A stretch of DNA of 64,000 nucleotides from assembly GCF_040802235.1 (NCBI RefSeq), contig NC_133167.1:1627001-1691000 (forward strand), written 5' to 3'. Of this stretch, positions 22,221 to 35,814 are shown in pieces; the stretch's first letter is position 1, and each line of letters starts with the position of its first letter. Position numbers and translations under genes: made by a program. The notes below the pieces were generated by a model that had not been told where the DNA came from, did not search any database, and worked only from the letters and a program-made list of their open reading frames with translations. The DNA comes from Manis javanica. Lineage: Eukaryota; Chordata; Mammalia; Pholidota; Manidae.

Positions 22221-24785
22221 GAAACACACCATGGAATTATAAGCGTGTTATCTGTTGTTTACATTTAACGTTGAATTATTTGACACTGATAGCTCGAGAC
22301 CTTGCGTGTCAGTAGGAAAGGCCGGGGGTGGAACCCAGTGTTCATTTAATGCACATCAAAAATTTGTAATAACTTGCAGCGGCTGATAGGAGTGTTTTCT
22401 TTATTGCCTGTTGTAAATTGACCTGCTGTGACACAATTTTCAAATAAAGCGTTGCAGAAATTAAACTTAAGTTATTTTAAAACTAATGAGTTTCTTAACT
22501 AAATCTTAATTGCATTACTGTAGAGCCCTACCTAATTGCTTGCTGAGAGCAGCTCCGCTTGCCCTGGGTAAGGGAGGAAAGGGACTCGGTAGGTACTTTG
22601 CTTCCTCTCTTTTCTCTACTCAGGCTTTTCTGTTTATTCCCACCACCGCCTCAGCATGGAAGGCCTGGGAGGAAACATGTAAACAGCCCTCGCCCAGCGC
22701 CTGCCCAGTGAGACTGGGGGACACTGCTGGGAATGCACCTTGGCCTGGTTTCACTCTTCCTTTTGTAATATGACCGTGTGCCTGGAGTTTTAATTGCTTC
22801 TGCTAATTCTGTGTGTTATGTTGGGGATGGTCCCCGGAAAGCGGATGTGGTCGATTCAGAATGGAGCCAGGAAAGGTGGCCGGGTGACTGGAGGGGAAGA
22901 GAAGATGAATTAGGAAAACTCGGCTGCTTGGACACAAATATACCCTCCAGCAATTACAAAGCAACAAAAGTTATTGCAGAATTTTGCAGTAACTATGGCA
23001 ACACAATTACTCTATTATAATTGGAAATGCAAAATGCCACCCTATTAGAAGTTTCATCAGAGTGGAGTTTTGGATATCAAAAATATGTGAGATTTCATTT
23101 TTTTTTTCCAGGTAGCTCTTGAGAATACTAAAATCTGTGTTCAATTATCTATTTTTAAGACTGACCAAGCTTTCCCAGATACTCTCCCATGGATCTGTGG
23201 CATCTTTCCCCAGAACTCACATTTGTGTGGGAGGGATGTATTTTCCTGCCTTAAAAACACACCCTGACATACTGTAAGACTTCTATTGCATTCTGTGTTC
23301 TGGGCTTTTATTTTAAAGATCAAATGCCCTCCTAAAGAGAGCAGTAATCATCAGAAAAGCAGCAGGATTTCCGCAGCAGTACATGTAACACTGCCCTCTT
23401 TAGGGTTAGTCCTTTCTCCTTCAAGGCGAGCTGGCAGCATGTGTACCCCTGGGGAAGCCCAAGAGTTGTGGTGGGGGGATGACTGTGGACTCCTTGCAGG
23501 CCTGGAGGGGACCAAGGACAGATGTGGCCTAAGCAGCCGCCCTAAGCCAGAGAGAATGTTCTGTGGTGAGCAGCTTCACAGCCATGCAAAATAAAACTCC
23601 AAATGCCATGCTCTCAGAGGCCTTGTGGGCTGTTCCTCTAGCAAATTGGACAGAACAACATGGTACCCTGGCCATGTGCAACTGGAGTGGCAGAGCTTGA
23701 CTTTCAGTAGTCAGCAACCTGCTTTATAAAGATGCCCCTCTTGATGTTTACCAGGAGGACTCCAGTTCTGGAACTTTCCACACATTGTGGGGTTGCTGCA
23801 GTTTAATTTCGTTATAACTCTTTCCTTTTAACTACTGCATATTTATGCCCAGTAATCGACTTCCATTTTCCAGCTTCATTGTGAGGTTTCAATGCAGCAT
23901 GAATGGCTTTGAATTCTCATCCTTTGATGTTGGGGGTGGCACCAGAGGAAAGGCGACTTTGTGCCGTCTTGATTGCCAGAGCAGAAGAAACATTTCATCA
24001 CTCCTGTAGAATTCGTCCATACCGTTCTCTATTGAAAACGGCTGGGCTTTCATCGCTCAGAAGCTACCATGAGTAATAGATTAATACCTGATGTAGGGAG
24101 CGAGGGAGACTAGGAATGAGAGACAACTGCTGTGCTGGGAGGCTGCAGGCGACAGGCTGTGGCCGGGTTTTCAGTCCCTGGACCGGAGTCCATGCCTGCA
24201 GCTGGGGATGTGGGCCGGCCCAGCCTCTGGGGAAGGGTGGGAGTGTGCCCTAGCACTGCCGCTTGAGGAGCTGGGCCTGAGCCCAGCTCTTCTAGCCGGA
24301 GGGCGAGTGCCTGCCCCGCAGGTCGCAGCCTCTCCCTGACTCCTTTGTTGGGACCAAGTTTGGAGGGGGTTTTGTTTCTGCCTCAGGTGGTCAATGTGTG
24401 CTGTAGTGTGCAGGGGGCTCATGGCTTTTGGCCTTGACTTTAGGGAAAGACAGAGCATCTTCTGGCTCAAGTCAGGTGAGGAGCCCACATCAAAAGTGAT
24501 GCTGCATTTTAACAGACCTTAGCCATGCATGTTTACAGAGTGTCTTTGCAGAGATGTCACCAGAGAGCTGTGAGTTCTCTTCGTAAGGACAAGTCTTTTC
24601 TCTCGGGTTTGTGCGAGTGAGGAGAAGGGGTGGGTGGGACTCTCGGGGTACAAGCCACTTTGGCCTCCCTGCTGCCTTTTCTGACATGCCTCCTGTTCAC
24701 TTCCTAGAAGGAAGGTTCAGGGCCCTACACAGGGTGCCTCCGTGGTGACCCTCCATATAACCACTGATTTAATCTACCGTGTAAC
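22221..24785 (+). other. Intron 1 block after the CpG island
   Basis: 22.23-22.52 kb is AT-rich and CpG-poor directly after the island, with TTTACATTTAACGTTG and AATTATTTGACAC words; it may be a conserved promoter-proximal element. The rest is unique sequence with no recognised repeat or exon. Confidence 0.4.
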
Positions 24786-25104
24786 ACCAAGCCAGCAACC
24801 TTAAAGAGAAGATACTGAAAGATTTAACAGTATGAGAATTAAAGAAAATTCTCTTTGGCAAAAGACTCCATAAGTGTTAAGAGCCAACGAGAAAAAATAC
24901 GCAACATACTGTGCCTGTATGAACTTAATAGTCAGTATGTAAAGACTGACTTGTTGGTTACAAACCAGCAAGAAAAGGATGAATATCCCTTCTGCAGGAT
25001 GAGCAAAGCATGTAAATATATGCAAATCACAGTGGCCAACATAGAAAACCTAGCTTTATTAGTACAGAAATTTCATTTATGCCTCTCGTAGTAAAGATTA
25101 GGTT
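24786..25104 (+). mobile_element. L1 ORF2 3' part, sense strand
   Basis: GCAACATACTGTGCCTGTATG, AAACCAGCAAGAAAAGGATG and GTGGCCAACATAGAAAACC match the end of L1 ORF2 in the sense direction. It is the left half of one copy, continued at 25,255. Confidence 0.65.
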
Positions 25105-25107
25105 TGA

Positions 25108-25245
25108 TAACACCAATTGGTTGTGATGATAATTCCTATCTTACATGGTTTTTGTGAAATTGAAATAAATTAATATAGGGAAAGGGCTTAGAATAGGGCC
25201 TGGCGTGGAGTAAGCACAATGTGTTAGCTATTACTTCTTTCTCTC
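25108..25245 (+). mobile_element. MIR fragment between two L1 halves
   Basis: GATAATTCCTATCTTACATGG, TTGTGAAATTGAAATAAATTAA, AGGGCCTGGCGTGGAGTAAGC and GTTAGCTATTACTTC follow the MIR 3' half. It sits where about 250 bases of the L1 would be expected. Confidence 0.7.
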
Positions 25246-25254
25246 TGGAGAGCA

Positions 25255-25705
25255 AATGATAGTTACTTAATTATTCTCCAGAAGTTTGTTGTGTCAAAAC
25301 TTTAAATGGTCGTTCTCCTTGTCCCAGCAATTGTACTTACTGGAATATTTTTTCTTAGGAAAGAATATGATAAGCACATAGATATCAAGATATGAACAGG
25401 ATGTTATTGCTATATTATTTATAACGGTGATACTTATTAAATATGTTTTGGCATTTCAGCCCTGTGGAATATCTGTGCACAGAAGTGTGCAATGTGTTAA
25501 GAAAGTCGGGCCTGGACAGTACCTAGAGGATTCCTTCTGTTTTTTAAGTATTTGGGTCTGTAAAGTGATAGCAATAGTTCTCGGGTATCAGGGAAATGGG
25601 GGTGCGAGGGACTTTCATTGCCTTTTTATGTATGTGGTTAATGTACAAATTTTTGTTCTAAGCATGTATTACTTTTTAATAGCAATCCTTTTTTTTTTGA
25701 AAAGC
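25255..25705 (+). mobile_element. L1 3'UTR, sense strand
   Basis: CCCAGCAATTGTACTTACTGG, TTATTGCTATATTATTTATAACGG and a final AAGCATGTATTACTTTTTAATAG block are the 3'UTR of an old L1 in order, ending near a T-run. Confidence 0.65.
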
Positions 25706-26039
25706 CTGGTATTTCCATTGGGAAAGAGTACCCAATTCCTTTATTTATAAGGGAGAAAAAACCAAGTTCTTGGGAAGCTGATGAATACTCTTAGCATTAG
25801 AGGAGTTTAGGGGCTTTGTTTCTATGACTCACTCCTAAGTCGTCTGAAGGGCAGCTAGCCTGCTGGGTCTGGGTGGCTGCGGGCACAAGCCAGGCGGCAG
25901 ATGGGGCCCTCAGTGGTCTCTCCCAAAGCAGATCTGTGTGTTCTTGGTTCCTCACGCAGAACAGTCACGCGTCACGGCTTCCTGTGGTTCTCAGGATCCT
26001 GGGAGGCCTTCGTGAGCCTAGCCTCTATTTAACCAGCCT
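25706..26039 (+). other. Intron 1 unique sequence
   Basis: No repeat or exon recognised. Confidence 0.4.
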
Positions 26040-26375
26040 CCTCTGATAGCACCTGTGCTGTTTGCAAAGCTTCAGCCCCCTGCCCTCTTTGCTTCCTTGC
26101 TCTCTTTAATTCCCCTTTTGGCCCCAGGGCCTTTGCACACATTGTTCATGTATCTTGGAACTATTTCTCTTCATCTCCCTCTTCCCGGCCCCTCAACCCA
26201 TACTCACCCTTCGGTCCCTGTTAAACGTAAGCCTAACAACCTTTTTTACTTATTCCTAGCAGGATCCATTTGTGTGATTTCAGTGGCTTATTGTGACATT
26301 GGTGGTTGTGTGTCACCTCTCACCAGCCGGGGCTCTGTGGGCACTGGCAGGGCAGGTGCTCCATAAGTGAATGAG
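26040..26375 (+). mobile_element. L2 3' region, sense strand
   Basis: CAGGGCCTTTGCACACATTGTTC, then CATTTGTGTGATTTCAGTGGC and the final GGGCACTGGCAGGGCAGGTGC with AAGTGAATGAG follow L2 in order to its end. Confidence 0.6.
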
Positions 26376-29300
26376 CGAGGTGGACAGTGTAGGCCCTGGG
26401 GGAACAGCCTGGCTAGGACTGGTCCTTGGGCCTCAGGGCACCTCTGGGTTTCTGCCTGTGCTCTGACTACAGTGGCCTGTTTCCTCCCTGCCTCCATCTG
26501 GGAACTGCTTGGTCCCAATTCTGGTGATTACATGCTTTTAAGTAGATGCCATAAATACAAGTGAAGTGGATTCTGTGAGGCAGAGGAAGAAGGGCCTCCA
26601 GCACACCACTGTCCACTGGCAGCCAGGGCTGCTGTGCGCAGCCGGGGCTCATGTGCAGGGCTTGGGTGTGGTCGGTCAGCCAGGGTTCCAGGTAGCCAGT
26701 CACTGCTTTTATTAATGGCCTTTCCCCCTGCTTATTTCATAATTGAAATTAATGACATATTTAACCTCATGATTTTAATATGATACCTTAATATGGTAGT
26801 GTCTATAAACATTTTGGAGTCAGCTCTGTTTACAGATGTGAATGTCAGGCTGTGAGTTTACTGTTGCCGATGAAGTGTTCCATCTGTGAGTCAAGTGCTC
26901 TTGTTGGATCGAAGTTTGAGCTTGAAGCAGTAAATCCGTTCTTAGGGCCTGAAGCCTGAGCCGGCCGTCCAGGTGGGAGTGCTGTTCCCCTGGGAGTGGC
27001 CGGCATTGGCTCGCGGCTGCTGTTTGCTGGAGCAGGTCTTTTTCAGATTGTGGAACGGAAGTTTTTGTGGCCGCCCCTCTCCCTTTGGTGGGTGGAGTGG
27101 GGGGTGACGGTCGGGAGAGTGTTTCCTAAAAGTTATAATTGGCCAGTTATTAATTTACGGATCCTAAGCCTGCCCCAACCTCAGCTCCTGGGGAGAGGTC
27201 TGGGGGGCGGAATTGAACAGTGCTCCGCCATTGCGGGGTCTCAGCGGCAGATGCAGGGCAGGGCCTGTGACCTGACGTCGATCAGGAAGAGCCAGCCTGT
27301 GCCCGCAGGCAGCCTAGACGTTGGTGGGGACGGGGAGGAAGAGGAGTAAACATGCACAGGTGCACCAGGCCGTGGGAGGCTGGGGGCACCCGGCCCAGAT
27401 GAGGGGGAGGCAGGAGGTGGGAGTACCAGGAATGGGGTGGGTCCTTTTAGCTAGAGCCAGGGTCATGGGGCTGCAGCAGGGTGGGGAGGCCATCGGTGCT
27501 GGAGACTGGCTGCGCTCTGAGGGCCCATGGCTAGAGCGTGTGAGCAGGGCCGAGCTGGACAACCCCGGCCGGCTGGGAGCGGTCTCCGGGGAGGGCTTCC
27601 TTGCCCTTCTTACCTGCATGTCGGCTTGTACTTGATCGAGGCTTCTGAACCCGTGCTCTTTCTGCTTCCTGTGAGATGTGATGTACCTGGGCTCTCGTGG
27701 TCTACCTGGTTGAGGCAGCGCAGTTAAGGAAGTAGGCATGCAGGGCACCGCCCAGGAGGCCCCCAGGCGGCCCACTGTCCAGCTGCGCCTCTCCAGAGTG
27801 TGTGCTCTGCCTGTGGCGCTCTTACCGGGGGCTGCGGGCGAGGAGGCAGGGCTGCCCACCCTGGGCGGCGGGGCAGCCCCAGCCCATGGCCCTGAGGACC
27901 GCGCTGTCAGCCAGTAAGGCGCAGTTTTCTTCCTGCCTTTCTTCAGAGCCCTCGTCTAGGTCCGGGACTCCTTAGAGTAGTTGACAGGACCTGAGCTCTG
28001 TGGATGTCATTATGGAGAACATTCTGGAAGGGACCTGAGCCAGCCTCTAATCCAGCCAGCTGTTGGTTTATGCATCAGGAGTCAGAAACTGATTCTGAGC
28101 CCGCTTGCCCCCTGCAGGGGCTTTCCTGGCAGGCACTCTTATTTGGAGTATCATGGCAGAAAGCAGGGCCCTAGTGGGTCTGCAGATCATGCTGGGGGCA
28201 CCGAGCAGGTCAGCAGTGGATGTGGGTCATCCAGGTCGCCGCTCAAGGCTGTCCCCCTCAGAACTGATGTCGATCCCCTGAGGGCTGAGAGGGTAGGGTG
28301 TTCTGGTGAGCCTGGTCCCCACCTTACCTGGGGGAGGTGGAGTCTCCCCCCAGGGTCGGCGACCCACGGGGCCCGGCCATGTGTCTGAGGAGGGGGCATT
28401 GAGAGTATAACCACTCTCTGCCCTCGTGCACCTTTACGAGTCATTAATCGTTGGGGAAGCAAGCAGTGGAGTAAACCTCCTCCGCTCTGAATCTAGGTAG
28501 GATTTCACCCAGTTCTCCGTCCCCATGCTTTAGACCCTCTCTTTGCCAGCAGGAGGGCTGTGGTAATAGCTGGCTCTCTGAGCTGGGGGTCACGGTGAAG
28601 GACGCACGCCTGGGGCATGTAGCACGCCCGTCTCCTCGCACGTACCTCCCCTGCAGCCGGCGGCTCTCCTTCACTCTCACAGGCCCGGTTTGGAGCTAGC
28701 TGCCCGAGCGATTCCCCTGGTGTCGGCTGGGCAGCAGTCAGCCTGCAGCACCCTGACTCATTCCTGGGCTGGCTGGCACCTCCCCGGGCCACTGCGGGGG
28801 AGCATCTGGCCCACCCCTGGGCTGATGGGACAGTCGGCCTCGCGCAGTGCGGAGTTAGGGTAAGCTGCATCTCAGCTCCTTCCCCGAGTGGGAATGTCCT
28901 TCCGTGTCAGAACGTGTAGCAGTCATCCAGGTGTGGGTTGCACCTTGAGGAAGTGTTATTTTCGGGATTCTCCTAATTAAACAGAGGATGGAGCTGATGG
29001 AGGAGAAGAGGCGTGTGGGGAACCCGAGCGCCCACTCCGACGCTTTCCCCTGGTGGCCCGCATGCTTCCGTGAGGTGCAGGCTGACTGTGAGTCTGCCTG
29101 GTCATTACAGCACAGGTTTACCTGCCGTCCGCTGGACGGGTTTGCACACCTGTAGACTTTCTTCGTGGCTCCTGGGTGTCAAGGACGGAATGTGAGTGTT
29201 GAGTCAGACCTGGGTTGGGGGCCTCAGGCTCTGTCGTGACCCTGTTGCCTGGCCAGCCCTGCTTGTCTCTGTGGTGTCCTGTCTGTAGGACAGGAGCTGA

Positions 29301-32300
29301 GGGAAGTAGGGAGCCGGTGCCGATCCCGTGAGCCTCTCTAGAGCTCTGCCCTTCTCCTCCCCTCTGCAGCAGGTCTCAGCAGGGAATCGTCTGCGAGGGG
29401 AGTGTTGGTGACCGGGCCTCATGTCCCTTACGTAACTGCAGGACTCCCTGAGGCCCTGCGCCAGCTCGGCATCTGCCTGTGTCTGCTGAAAGCACAGCCC
29501 CGAAGGACCTGGGTCCCCGCTGGGAGCAGGTTGTCTGTGTGCCCTCGTGGTACTGTAGCTTTCAGAGGTCCTGTTCTGAAAGCCCAGCTGCCTGTTGGAC
29601 TGCACGCGGAATGCCGTGGGCTCCGAGGGCGCTGCTGTCCGTGTCACTTACCTGCAGGGTCATCCGCTGCCCAGCATATGGGCCTGGACACGGCAGTGTC
29701 TGCCTTGGGCCTTGTCCTTGGCTGTGGTGTGTCACCCTAGGCCTGTGGTGCCAAGATCCCTGGCCCTGTGGATGATCTATGAACTGGAGTGATGGGCATT
29801 TCATACCAGTCTTCGCTGTCCATCATGCTTCCTGGTGTTCCAGAAAAGGCTGCTGCCCTGCATGATGTGGGCACATGTTGCAAGTCCAGTTTCCTCTTCT
29901 CTTCCCACTTCTTTGTTGGCACCAGCAGGGAGCCCTAAGGACATGTGTTCCTCTTGCTTCTGCCATCAGAAGGCCACTCCATGTGGCAGCAATGGCTTGA
30001 GGGAACCTGCATGGCCTGGGTGGAAGGGCTGCAGGTGTGGAGCTGTGAAGGGGCGGCGCTCTCTAGGACTTGGAGACGGGAGAGGCTGGGTGCCTCTGGT
30101 GCCCTGTTGGCACAGCTCTGCCCAGGTGGCTCTGCGGGTGTGTGTGCAGGAATGGGCGACAGTGTGGTAGGACCAGGTGGCCTGTGGTGAATGGAGCATG
30201 GAGGCAGGAGTCCAGATCATATCCCCTCTGGTGCTACAGGAAAGGTACTGTAAGGGGATCCTTTATGAGCAGCTCGCAGTGTTGAGCAGGAAGATATTTC
30301 TGATAGCTCTCCATCAGAAAGGATTTCTCCATGGCCGGGTCAGAGAGTGCTGTGTGCTGCAAGGAACTGATTGGCTTGCTTTCCCAGAAAAGTGCAGGTG
30401 AAGGAAGAGTTCAGGCAGGGCTTGATCCAGCCCCCTTCCCCTCAGTGTCATCACGACAGACTCATTTCTTTCCCCTGTCTAGGGAGTCAGCTTCCCGGTC
30501 CCACCTAAGACAGTCGTGTCAGCTGCTCCCAGGGCTCCACCCGTGTTGGTTCATGCCTGCCAGGGAAGAGCATTTTTGTCCCAGCAAGTGTTGGATTCAC
30601 TGTGCTTGGTCTGGCTTAGGTCATGTGTCCACTCCTGAACAGCCACCGTGGCCAGGGGTGTGGGTTGTGCTGAGTGACTCATCCTCTTCCAGAAGCTGAC
30701 AGGGGTCGGCTTCCCCCTTGTGGGACTTGCTGCGTTCAGGAAGGGGAGAGGGGATGCTGAGGAGGGGACCAGCAGATGGTGTCCCCCATGGTTGGAGCAC
30801 TTTTCTCTGCAGCCCCTGCTCCACTTGCAGGTCCAGGGCAGCCTTTCCTGGCAACCCTCTGTGTGCAGTGCTGTACTGAATGCCCCACAGACCTTGTCTC
30901 CTGGAACCCCGAGGCAGTCCCCTAGGGAGGTCACAAGGACAAGATGGGCACAGCAAGGGCCAGAAGTGTGGCCCTGACCAGGACTTCTGTGGCAGTGGAT
31001 GCCGGCCTCCCCGTGTCTCCTTTCTGGGTATACCCCAGGTCCTGGAAGTCAGGGGCATGGGGCAGAACTGGCCAGTTGGCAAGGTGGACAGACGTGATAG
31101 AAGCTTGTGGGGGGACCCCTCCACTCTCGTCCACGGCTGATGGGCTGGATGCAGATGCTCTTGGGGGGCCGTCGGGGTGGGACAATGGAGCCTGCTGTGA
31201 GCAGGTGGTGGGGCCGGGTGGCCCACTGGCCGCTGCTCCCCAGGGACTGTTTGTTCTCACTGTCCTCAGGATGTGGCTCCCAGGCAACCCCGGAGGGCCA
31301 TGCAGTTAAGTGAGGAGGCTCTGGGAAGGGGCTGAACCCATGTCGGCTCTCCTGCCCCGAGCAGAGATGGGCAGTTGCCAAGGGTATCCTGAGAAGGTAG
31401 AGAGGGCAAGTCGTGCCAGCTGAAACATGGCCCGAGCCTGGCAGTTCTGGAAGCCCTCCTGCAGGCAAGGGGCCTGTTGGGAGGAATGTGCTCTTGGGCC
31501 AGACAGATGGGCTTTAAAGTCCGGGCTTCACACAACCCTTCAGTGTGTCAGCGGTTACCCAGCTACCCTGCACCCCAGGCTTCTTGCTTGCACACTGGCA
31601 TTTCCGTCAGGATCAGGTGAGAGAAGGAGAACGATGGCCCAGCTCCTGGGCCTGCCACGGGGCAGGAGGTGAAGAAATGTGTTGCCCCCCATAGGTTCAC
31701 GTGCCCTTGGGTTGGGACAGACCCCTGCCCAGCTGCATCCTGTGGTGTTTCTTTAATGCCAGACACAGTGGTGGCTTAAATACTGTCTGTCCTCAGCCCC
31801 CCTGTGGCTTGGTCCCCATCTTACCCCGCCAATGTTGGGAACGCCAACGCCCAAGGCGGGTGGCTTGCATCTGAGGCCTGTAGCCTCCCCGAGCCCGTGC
31901 CTTTCTCTTTCCTGAGCACCAGCTAGAGTGCGCAGGGACGCCGTCTGTCCCTAGGTGGGAAGTGCTAGCCTTGTTTGAGGATGCCCTTCTGGGTTGGAAA
32001 AGCAGAGTGGTGAGAGATGCATTTGAGAGAGTGGCCTGGGCGCACAGCCTGGTGCAGCCACGTCTCCAGGCTGCTGTGCTTTCCCACCCAGTCAGAGCAA
32101 AGTGACCGACCAGACCCGGAATTAGGGGAATGTCCCCGACAGCTGGGGGCACAGGCCTGCCCAGGTGCATGCTCAGAGAGGGGCAGTGGCTGTTCCTGCT
32201 ACCAGAATGCTGGCCCTGCCATCCTCCCAAGTGTGGAAGGTGTCCCAACAAGAGCGACGGGCAGACCTCGGACCTGCCCCTACACCACTGACTGCGAGGG

Positions 32301-33239
32301 GCTCTTCCTCCTGGGGAGGTAGGAGGCAGGTGCTCTCCTGGGCATCAGGGTGGTGTGGGACATGGGCTGAGCCTGGAGGTGGCCTCTTGGCCTGGGTGGG
32401 TCACCCTGTTTGCAGCCCCACTGGTGCTGGTGGTCAGAGAAACTGCTCCAGCTGGTAGCCTCGCCCAGGCCATTGCTCTCCTCTTCCTCCTGCGTTATAG
32501 CACATGGCCGAGTTCTGGGATGCGCAGCCCTGGCGAGGGCGCTGTGTGTGAAATGTGAATGCCCAGCGCCTCTCCTGATTGCTGTCGGGCTGACTTCAGG
32601 AGTGGCAGGCGGTCTGCGGCAGGGTGTGCCCGGGTGGGGCGGCCATGAAATCCTCCCTGCCAGGGTGCAGTCCTCGTGATGCTGCCCCCTCAGAGCAGAC
32701 ACTCGGCTTTCTAATTTTGGCCAAGTGGGCTTTGTCGGGAGGCGGGCAGCCACCGTCGTGTGTGCGTGCTGCGGTCAGAGGCACCGCTGGCCCTGGGCGA
32801 GGCGCCCTCCCCTGCAGACTCTGGTGGGGTGTCCTGTGGAGCCCGTGTGCCTATGGGATGTCCTTCGGCACAGGTGCTCTTCCTCTGCCGGTGTCATGTT
32901 GCGTTTCAGGGCACAGACCGGGTCGGGTGACCCACGGGGCTCCAGCCAGAGTCGCCTAGTCCCTGAGACCTTGGACCTACCCTAGGCGCCCATGGGATCT
33001 GCATCCAAGCCCTTCCTGGGAGGGTGTCTCTTTTTGCCCCAGTGAGACCTGGAGGAGGAGGTGTTGGACCAGGCCTTTGTTCCCCCCACAGTGGCTGCTG
33101 CTCCTCATAGCCGTGCCCCTAGCTCCCCCTTCTCATGATTTGGGCTTCCAGCGCCTGTGGCCTTGAACCCTGTTGAGGTGGTCCGGCTGCACAGACTGGT
33201 TACCCTGACCACAGCCCTCTTAGGAGCCCACCTCTAGTC
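26376..33239 (+). other. GC-rich intron 1 block, no gene
   Basis: Almost 7 kb of largely unique GC-rich sequence with few recognisable repeats. An AT-rich island lies at 26.70-26.83 kb (ATTGAAATTAATGACATAT word). Many overlapping ORFs of 80-200 codons on both strands (for example 30,621-31,226 minus) lack domains and share stretches in three or more frames, as expected of stop-poor GC-rich DNA. Confidence 0.5.
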
Positions 33240-33660
33240 GCCTGTCTTTCACACCTGCCCTGCCCGCCTCAGCCTCCTTCTGTCCTGGTCAGGGTGCTCC
33301 TGCACAGACATTCATAGCTCCCCATTGTCGAGATTTAAAATCAGGTCCTTTGCCTCACCTGCAGGGTCTTCAGGGCTGGCCACAGGGACCTGCCATGGTT
33401 TCCTGGGCTTTCACACCCCGGGCCTTTATGCCTGCATCAGAAGCTTGCTCGAGGCATCCAGGACAATGCAGGGGACCCTTAGCGCCTCTACTGTATTGGC
33501 TGAATGGCTCCCTGCCCCTTTGGTAGTGACAGAATGCATGATCACAACTTTGAGGTCCCTAATCCTGACCCTTGTTTCCCCTGCCTTTTGTCCTCTTCAT
33601 GCATTGTGCTGAGTAACTGGTGAGGCATACTTAGGGCCTCTGAGTTCTGCTGTGTCACCC
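33240..33660 (+). mobile_element. L2 fragment, sense strand
   Basis: TTCATAGCTCCCCATTGTCG, AAAATCAGGTCCTTTGCCTC, CACCCCGGGCCTTTATGCCTGC and AGGTCCCTAATCCTGACCC follow the L2 ORF2 end and 3' region in order. Diverged. Confidence 0.5.
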
Positions 33661-34974
33661 TTCAGAAGCCCTCAGGGGCAGGACCCATAGAAGTCAGGCC
33701 TGTATTGTCTCGGAGGCTGGGCCCTGCTGCTGACTGTGCCGCCATGTAGTGGTGCAGGTCTCCTTGTAGGCGGAAGCTGAGACTTCAGAAAAACAGGTGG
33801 AGTGTGGCCATGCATTTCCGTGTCCAGCTCCGGGCTCCAGCTCCAACTCCGAGGGGCCAGGCTGAGGCAGACACCCCGACCTCTGCTGCTGCCCTGTGCC
33901 CACGCCCCACTGAAGTCCCTTTCCTTCAGTCTCTGCAGTCCTGCTCAGGGCCTCAGGTAGCCCCCAGCGTCTTACCCCAGTGCACTGAGCTATGATCATT
34001 TTCTTTGCACACCATGATGTGAACAGGCTTGGGAGGTCTTGGACCAAGGGAAGCTGAGGTTCAGGGTTTCTCTCTAAGCCCTGGAGTAGAAGCTTTTACC
34101 CAAGGGGCTGAGGAGGGAGCTTCCTCCCCAGCAGCAGGGCCTTGGGCTGTGGCCACACCAGTCTGGTGGGGTAAAGCCAAGGTCCCTGTGCTGAGAGTCA
34201 AGAAGAGAGGGGAGGGCAGAGGCTCTACCCGCAGACCCCCTCTGCCTCGTGCACTGAGCGTCCGTGTTCGGGCTCTCATACTGGGTTCCCCGGTGCCCTT
34301 GGACTGGCTCACCTGCTTAGGACCAGTGCTCGGGAGGAGCCATGAGTGGCTTCAGGCCTTCCTGATCCTTGGTCCATGGCTGATGTACTTGGGTGTTTTG
34401 TTTAAGCTGTTATATGTTGAAATATTGTCTGTGTACATATTTTAACACAGATTGGCATTGTAGAGGTCAGAAATGGGGAGGAGTTCGGGGCTTTGCAGCC
34501 CTGCGGCTGGTGTCTGCTCAGTTGACTCAGACCCGTCTCCAGGCCTTGCTCCCTGCCCCTTTCTGGTGCAGGGGAATCTTCCTCTTAACATTTCTCTGTG
34601 ACAGAGACATAGTCAGAATGCCTGTCCTCAGGCCCTGCAGGCTGCTGGGGCCTGGCCTCCCTCTGCATGCTTCCTTCCACTCCGCCGCCGTTTCCCTCCG
34701 TTCTCCAGCGTCTGCAGGAGAGCTCTGCAGCTGGAGCAGGGCCTGGGGGCTGTGGAGTCGGTGTCCTGGCTGCGCTGCTTCCCTGGGAACAGAAGAGAGT
34801 AAGTCGTGATCAATCAGCAGGCAGTCTTACGGCGCGTTGGGTTTGGAAAGCGAGCTCTTCTTCCTTGAGTCCTTCAGCTGCGTCGTGGAGGGCTGTGAAC
34901 TTGCTGTGGGTTCTCCGTGGTTCTCAGGAAAGCCAGGTGCCAAGCCACCTGTTTTGGCTGAGGGGATAAGGAAC

Positions 34975-35145
34975 TGGCCCGCAGCCTCTGTCCCTGCCTC
35001 TGTCCCGGTCCCCAGCTCCTGTCCCTGCCCCTGCTTGATCCCAGCCCTAGCTCCTGTCCTGGCTCCTGTCCCTCCCCTTCCCCTGGCCCCCACCCTGTCC
35101 CTGCCCTGACTCCATGGTCCCAGGCCATGTCCCTGCTCCATCAGG
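34975..35145. repeat. Degenerate CCTGTCCCTG-type minisatellite
   Basis: Irregular repeats of CCTGTCCCTGCC, CTCCTGTC and CCCCTGCC-type words across about 170 bases. Minus-strand translation gives the repetitive Gly/Arg/Gln run seen in ORFs there, so those ORFs are artefacts. Confidence 0.7.
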
Positions 35146-35814
35146 TCTGTCCCCTAAGCCCAGCTCAATCTCCCAACAGCCAGTGTCCTTTTCCTTTCTG
35201 ATTCCTGACTCACAGACAGGGAAGTTTGCTCACAAACTGTCAAACCTCAGAGTCAAGTGCAGGTGACAAGGGTGTGCTTGGTGCCTTTTCTGGAAGAAAT
35301 GAGGCTCAGAGCAGTGTAGGGTCTCCCCGCTGGGGAGGCCGTGGAGCGCAGTGCAGTGAGAGGCCGGGGCCTCAAGGAAGCTGGTGGCCGCTCCCACCTG
35401 CGCTGCTGGGCTGGAGCCAGTGAGGGGGCTGGTGGAGGCCTGGCTCCAAGGGAGTGAAATTAGCGAGCTAGGCAGTTAGGAGAAATGCCACAGTGTTCAA
35501 ACAAATGTTCGTGGAGCACGGATGTGTCATGAGGCAGAATGGACATTCACCTGATGGTTTAGGGAAAATATAACCCACTGCTGGGGCAGGGTGGCCTCTT
35601 CTGGCCGGGACCTGCCATGGGGGCTCGGGGAGGAGTCTAGGGGCCCCCTGCCCATGGCCCTCTGTGCTTGGCTCCCAGTGGACTCTCAGAGGTGAGGGCC
35701 CTGGGCTCCAGGGGTCTGGCCAGTGTCTGCGTGACTGATTGAGGTCACCACCGGTGGTCCTACAGTTACAGGATCAGAAAGGCGTCTAAGGGAAATGATT
35801 TCTCTCATAGTGCC

